Origin: Alkalibaculum sporogenes
Lineage (GTDB): Bacteria > Bacillota > Clostridia > Eubacteriales > Alkalibacteraceae
Assembly: GCF_009362815.1 (NCBI RefSeq)
Contig: NZ_WHNX01000004.1
Location: 1 to 64,000 of the forward strand
Length of the DNA stretch: 64,000 nt
Direction of reading: 5' to 3'
A program made the position numbers and the translations under genes. The notes beneath the pieces are model-generated. The model searched no databases. It worked only from the letters and a program-made list of their open reading frames with translations, and was not told where the DNA came from. This document shows positions 61,061-64,000 of this stretch, in pieces (position 1 is the first letter of the stretch; each line of letters opens with the position of its first letter).

Positions 61061-61072
61061 AAGGAGTATCTC

Positions 61073-61792
61073 ATGTCTTACCCACAAAGTGATCAAGATA
61101 GTTTAATTATTAAATATTTGCCGCTAGTGAAAAGAGTGGTAGGCAGGATCGAAGTAAAGGATAGCGAATATGAGAAAGAAGATTTATTAAGTGTAGGAGT
61201 TATGGGCTTGATGGATGCTATTAAGAAATATGACAATAAAAAGCAAGTCCCATTTGAAGCATACGCAACTTTACGAATAAGAGGTACTGTCATTGATGAA
61301 TTAAGAAAATCTGGACGAGTATCTAGAGATAAAATTGCTAAATTAAATCAATACTATAGTGCAAAAGAAGATTTAGAAAAGAGATTAGTGAGAACTCCTG
61401 ATGAATCAGAAATATGTGAAGAATTAGGAATTGGAGATAAAGAGCTGTATAAACTTCACGAAACAGTACATTATTTATCTAAGATATCGTTAGAATCTGC
61501 AGTTTACTCAAAGAATGGTGACGATATTCAGTTAATTGACATGGTTGAAGATAATAATACTTTTTCTCCAGAGGAGCAATATGTTAAAAATGAAGAGAAA
61601 GAAGTATTATCTATGGCAATAAGTAAGTTGAAAGATAGAGAACGAATTATTCTTAACTTATACTACGTAGAAGAATTACCGCTCAAAGATATTGCCTATA
61701 TATTAGATATTTCTATACCAAGAGTTTCGCAGATTCATGGTAAAGTTTTAATAAAGTTGCGTCAAATAATTAAGCCTATGTTGGAGGAATAA
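61073..61792 (+). CDS. sigD: RNA polymerase sigma factor for flagellar genes (sigma-D/FliA)
   Basis: Directs transcription of late flagellar and chemotaxis genes. Region 2 (YLPLVKRVVGRIE, EDLLSVGVMGLMDAIKKYD, FEAYATLRIRGTVIDELRKSGRVSR), region 3 and region 4 (LKDRERIILNLYYVEELPLKDIAYILDISIPRVSQIHGKVLIKLR) are complete. 239 aa. AAGGAG precedes ATG. FlgM is encoded at 21.7 kb; target promoters are marked at three sites in the window. Confidence 0.96.
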   Translation: MSYPQSDQDSLIIKYLPLVKRVVGRIEVKDSEYEKEDLLSVGVMGLMDAIKKYDNKKQVPFEAYATLRIRGTVIDELRKSGRVSRDKIAKLNQYYSAKEDLEKRLVRTPDESEICEELGIGDKELYKLHETVHYLSKISLESAVYSKNGDDIQLIDMVEDNNTFSPEEQYVKNEEKEVLSMAISKLKDRERIILNLYYVEELPLKDIAYILDISIPRVSQIHGKVLIKLRQIIKPMLEE

Positions 61793-61795
61793 TTT

Positions 61796-62263
61796 ATGTT
61801 TTATATATTATGTGCAATAGGTGTAATATTAATAGTGATAGGAATATATAAAGAGAACAATAAAATAACTGGTTCTGTTATACAAGATGCTGAAAATGAC
61901 ATCAATTCACAAGAGTTTAATGAATTGAAAATAAGGATGACTAATATAGAAAATATTTTGTCTTATGATTTTCCTGAAATATTAAAAGAGGAACAAATAA
62001 TAGACAATATAGATATAAGCGATGGTGCTATATCGTATGAAAGCGTCGCTAAAGTAGTTAATGAAAACATAAGCAAAATGGATTTTACACCAAATGAAAT
62101 AGATGAAGATGCAATTCCCTCTACCCTTGGAATTGAAAAGTTTAATTTATTATCTCAATATGAAAAGGAAGACTATTCTATTGAAGAAATATGCACACTT
62201 TTAAATATGAATAAAGGGGAGGTATTACTATTAAAAAGTTTATACAAATATTATCAACCATAA
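61796..62263 (+). CDS. SwrB-position membrane protein with C-terminal HTH-like segment
   Basis: 155 aa: N-terminal transmembrane helix (ILCAIGVILIVIGIY), acidic helical middle, and a C-terminal helix-turn-helix-like end (LLSQYEKEDYSIEEICTLLNMNKGEVLLLKSLYKY). Position right after sigD and this architecture match Bacillus SwrB, which promotes assembly of the export gate. Sequence identity cannot be judged here. GGAGG precedes ATG. Confidence 0.75.
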   Translation: MFYILCAIGVILIVIGIYKENNKITGSVIQDAENDINSQEFNELKIRMTNIENILSYDFPEILKEEQIIDNIDISDGAISYESVAKVVNENISKMDFTPNEIDEDAIPSTLGIEKFNLLSQYEKEDYSIEEICTLLNMNKGEVLLLKSLYKYYQP

Positions 62264-62424
62264 AATGTAATTACTTAGTAGCTTTAGGAACTGGAATACT
62301 TATTTCTGCAATACTAATGAACCTGAGTTACTCTTCTAGATCACAACTACATATAGAGACAGAGGCAAGAAAATTAGGGATGGTATATACATCAGAAATA
62401 AAGGCGATAACTACCGAGCCATAA
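62230..62424 (+). CDS. Small membrane protein with apparent ATT start codon
   Basis: A 64-codon open frame with no ATG, GTG or TTG before residue 30 but with GGGGAGG (62216-62222) 7 nt before an ATT at 62230. It encodes a basic start, a transmembrane helix (YLVALGTGILISAILMNL) and IETEARKLGMVYTSEIKAI, which resembles the N-terminal helix-plus-EARxLGMxYP segment of short clostridial MltG/YceG-like proteins. It overlaps the upstream gene by 34 bases and ends 12 bp before flgF. Coding status rests on the composition and the ribosome binding site. Confidence 0.6.
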   Translation: MKKFIQILSTIKCNYLVALGTGILISAILMNLSYSSRSQLHIETEARKLGMVYTSEIKAITTEP

Positions 62425-62436
62425 GGAGAGAATACA

Positions 62437-63192
62437 ATGATTAGAAGCTTATACACTGTTAATCGCAATATGAATATACTTCAAAAGAAACAAGAGAACA
62501 ATAGTGCTAATATCGCTAATGTCAATACACCTGGGTATAAATTTCAAGATATTGTTCAAAGTACTCTTGAACCTAGTGTAATGGTCAATTACGCTGGTGG
62601 TCGAGAGATGAACCAAAGGAGACAGCTAGGCGACTTTGTATTTGGTAATCAAATTGATGAAGTCTATAGAAATTTTGAACAAGGGAATTTATCTCAGAGT
62701 GATAGGGATACAGATTTAGCTATAGTAGGAAATGGTTTTTTTACTGTTGAAATGAACAATGGACAAGTAGCATTTACGAGAAATGGAAACTTCAGAATAA
62801 ATGATCAAAATGAGCTTGTAACAATGGAAGGATATCGTGTTATGGGAGTAAATGACAACGGACAGACAAGTTATATTACAGTCAATAATGATAATTTAAA
62901 TGTCGATAATACTGGAAGAATTGCAGGGCAAAATTTAAGTATACTAATTTCAGATTTTGCTGACTATACTAATTTAAACAATATCGGTAGCACGTTATTT
63001 ATAAGCGAACAAGGACAAAACATTATACAAGGCGAATTAAGGCAAGGGTATTTAGAAATGTCTAATGTAAAAGTTGCTGATGAGATGGTTAAAATGATTC
63101 AGATATCAAGAGAATTTGAATCAAATCAAAAATTACTACATACTGCAGATTCGACATTAAGTAAAGCAGTCAACGAAATAGGAAGGGTGTAG
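62437..63192 (+). CDS. flgF: Flagellar basal-body rod protein, FlgF-like (FlhO)
   Basis: Distal-rod/hook-family protein of 251 aa. MIRSLYTVNRNMNILQKKQENNSANIANVNTPGYK at the N-terminus, LAIVGNGFFTVE, and the C-terminal QGYLEMSNVKVADEMVKMIQISREFESNQKLLHTAD are family segments. In Bacillus two such genes, flhO and flhP, are the distal rod; this is the first of the pair. AAGGAG precedes ATG. Confidence 0.9.
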   Translation: MIRSLYTVNRNMNILQKKQENNSANIANVNTPGYKFQDIVQSTLEPSVMVNYAGGREMNQRRQLGDFVFGNQIDEVYRNFEQGNLSQSDRDTDLAIVGNGFFTVEMNNGQVAFTRNGNFRINDQNELVTMEGYRVMGVNDNGQTSYITVNNDNLNVDNTGRIAGQNLSILISDFADYTNLNNIGSTLFISEQGQNIIQGELRQGYLEMSNVKVADEMVKMIQISREFESNQKLLHTADSTLSKAVNEIGRV

Positions 63193-63199
63193 ATACGCT

Positions 63200-63979
63200 A
63201 TGTACAATATACTAAGTATTGGTAAGAGTGGAATGAATGCGACACAAAACAAAATGAATTCTATTTCAGATGATTTAGCAAATGCAAATACTATGGGTTA
63301 CAAAAGTAAGATAGTGAATTTTCAAGAATTACTTGTCAATGAAATGTACGATAACGAAGTGTTAAAATCAAACAATGTAAATGTAGCAGTTATAAATGCA
63401 GGAACTAAAGGAAGTGAAATAACTAATAACTTTAATCAAGGTGGATTAATAACATCTACGGGAGAGTTTCATATGGCAATAGAAGGTAGTGGCTTCTTTG
63501 GTGTTCGTGATGCGGCTGGAAACCTAATGTTGACTAGAAATGGTGGATTTCATCTAAATGAGAATAATACTATTAGCGATGACAGTGGATATCCATTAGA
63601 AGTTGATTTAAACGTTCCTTATCAACAATGGGGAAATAGTAAAGTTGCAATTTCTACAAGTGGTGAAATAACGCAAGAAATGAATGGGGAGACAGTACTA
63701 CTTGGTAGAGTAATATTATACAACCCAGATATTCTAGACTCATTAACTCCATTAGGAGAAGGTAGGTATATACCATCACCTAATGTAGAGCTGTTCAACT
63801 CAATAGACCAACCAAATTTATTTGGCAATATACAACAAAATTATTTAGAGTCTTCAAATGTAGAAATAGTAAAATCTATGGCAGAAATGATTATTACCCA
63901 AAGAGCTTATTCTATGAATGCAAAAACAATACAAAGTACAGATGAAATTATGCAAGTAATTAACAATATAAAACAGTAA
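63200..63979 (+). CDS. flgG: Flagellar basal-body rod protein FlgG (FlhP)
   Basis: Distal rod protein of 259 aa. ISDDLANANTMGYKSKIVNFQELL, MAIEGSGFFGVRD, and NYLESSNVEIVKSMAEMIITQRAYSMNAKTIQSTDEIMQVINNIKQ are typical. 7 bp after flgF, GGAAGGGTG upstream. Stop lies just before the window end; whether the operon continues cannot be seen. Confidence 0.92.
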   Translation: MYNILSIGKSGMNATQNKMNSISDDLANANTMGYKSKIVNFQELLVNEMYDNEVLKSNNVNVAVINAGTKGSEITNNFNQGGLITSTGEFHMAIEGSGFFGVRDAAGNLMLTRNGGFHLNENNTISDDSGYPLEVDLNVPYQQWGNSKVAISTSGEITQEMNGETVLLGRVILYNPDILDSLTPLGEGRYIPSPNVELFNSIDQPNLFGNIQQNYLESSNVEIVKSMAEMIITQRAYSMNAKTIQSTDEIMQVINNIKQ

Positions 63980-64000
63980 TAAGTAATTTACGCTCTTATA

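Noticed and set aside
1-64000. tRNA, rRNA, prophage or toxin-antitoxin genes
   Set aside because: None could be recognised by eye on either strand.

Overview
The window comes from a low-GC, motile, endospore-forming Firmicute, most likely a member of the Clostridia. The evidence is AT-rich codon use, strong AGGAGG-type ribosome binding sites with ATG/GTG/TTG starts, a Gram-positive flagellar gene set (fliY, fliW-csrA, flaG, flbD, no P- or L-ring genes), sleB-ypeB germination genes, spore-coat-like genes and c-di-GMP-I riboswitches. Genus cannot be fixed from the sequence alone.

Layout. 0.4-11.6 kb is a housekeeping and sporulation stretch: lipoyl-E3 fusion (lpd), a Cof-type HAD phosphatase, a Met-rich repeat protein, a YlbF-family gene on the minus strand, a zinc-ribbon protein, ispF-cysS-mrnC, sleB-ypeB, ychF and an orphan glpP. 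A minus-strand HD-GYP protein follows. 12.9-21.5 kb is a chemotaxis and switch operon (cheW-cheD-cheB-cheR-cheA-cheC-cheY-cheW-fliM-fliY). 21.7-25.7 kb is a late flagellar operon behind a near-consensus sigma-D promoter (flgM-flgN-flgK-flgL-fliW-csrA). 25.7-29.8 kb is an accessory interval: a 62-bp-period GC-palindrome repeat array, a five-gene spore-coat/alcohol-dehydrogenase cluster like Bacillus yraG-yraF-adhB-yraE-yraD, and two more copies of the palindrome repeat bracketing a tnpB 3'-end remnant and a truncated Rpn-family gene. 29.8-36.5 kb is a flagellin glycosylation island (unknown helical protein, Maf/DUF115, methyltransferase, NeuB-like, NeuA-KdsC fusion, pyruvyltransferase-like gene in reverse). 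36.6-40.2 kb holds flagellin, flaG, fliD, fliS and a fliT-position gene. 40.2-64.0 kb is the fla/che-type hook-basal-body and export operon from flgB to flgG, including sigD.

Regulation is the most interesting part. In front of flgB there are two nearly identical c-di-GMP-I riboswitches. Each is preceded by its own copy of a 23-bp promoter-like element; a further full copy and a degenerate copy lie downstream of the second riboswitch, so a transcript that avoids both aptamers is possible. The window also encodes an HD-GYP protein (probable c-di-GMP hydrolase) and a PilZ/YcgR-type c-di-GMP receptor, so synthesis and motor function may both answer to c-di-GMP. The flagellin leader contains two successive hairpins with GGA in the loop, the second enclosing the ribosome binding site. 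This is the layout expected for CsrA repression, and fliW-csrA lies 11 kb upstream. Sigma-D-like promoters precede cheW, flgM and flagellin.

Other items: a 64-codon membrane-protein gene that appears to start at ATT inside the flagellar operon; an intergenic octamer array before lpd; and a hairpin that would mask the ribosome binding site of the Met-rich repeat gene.
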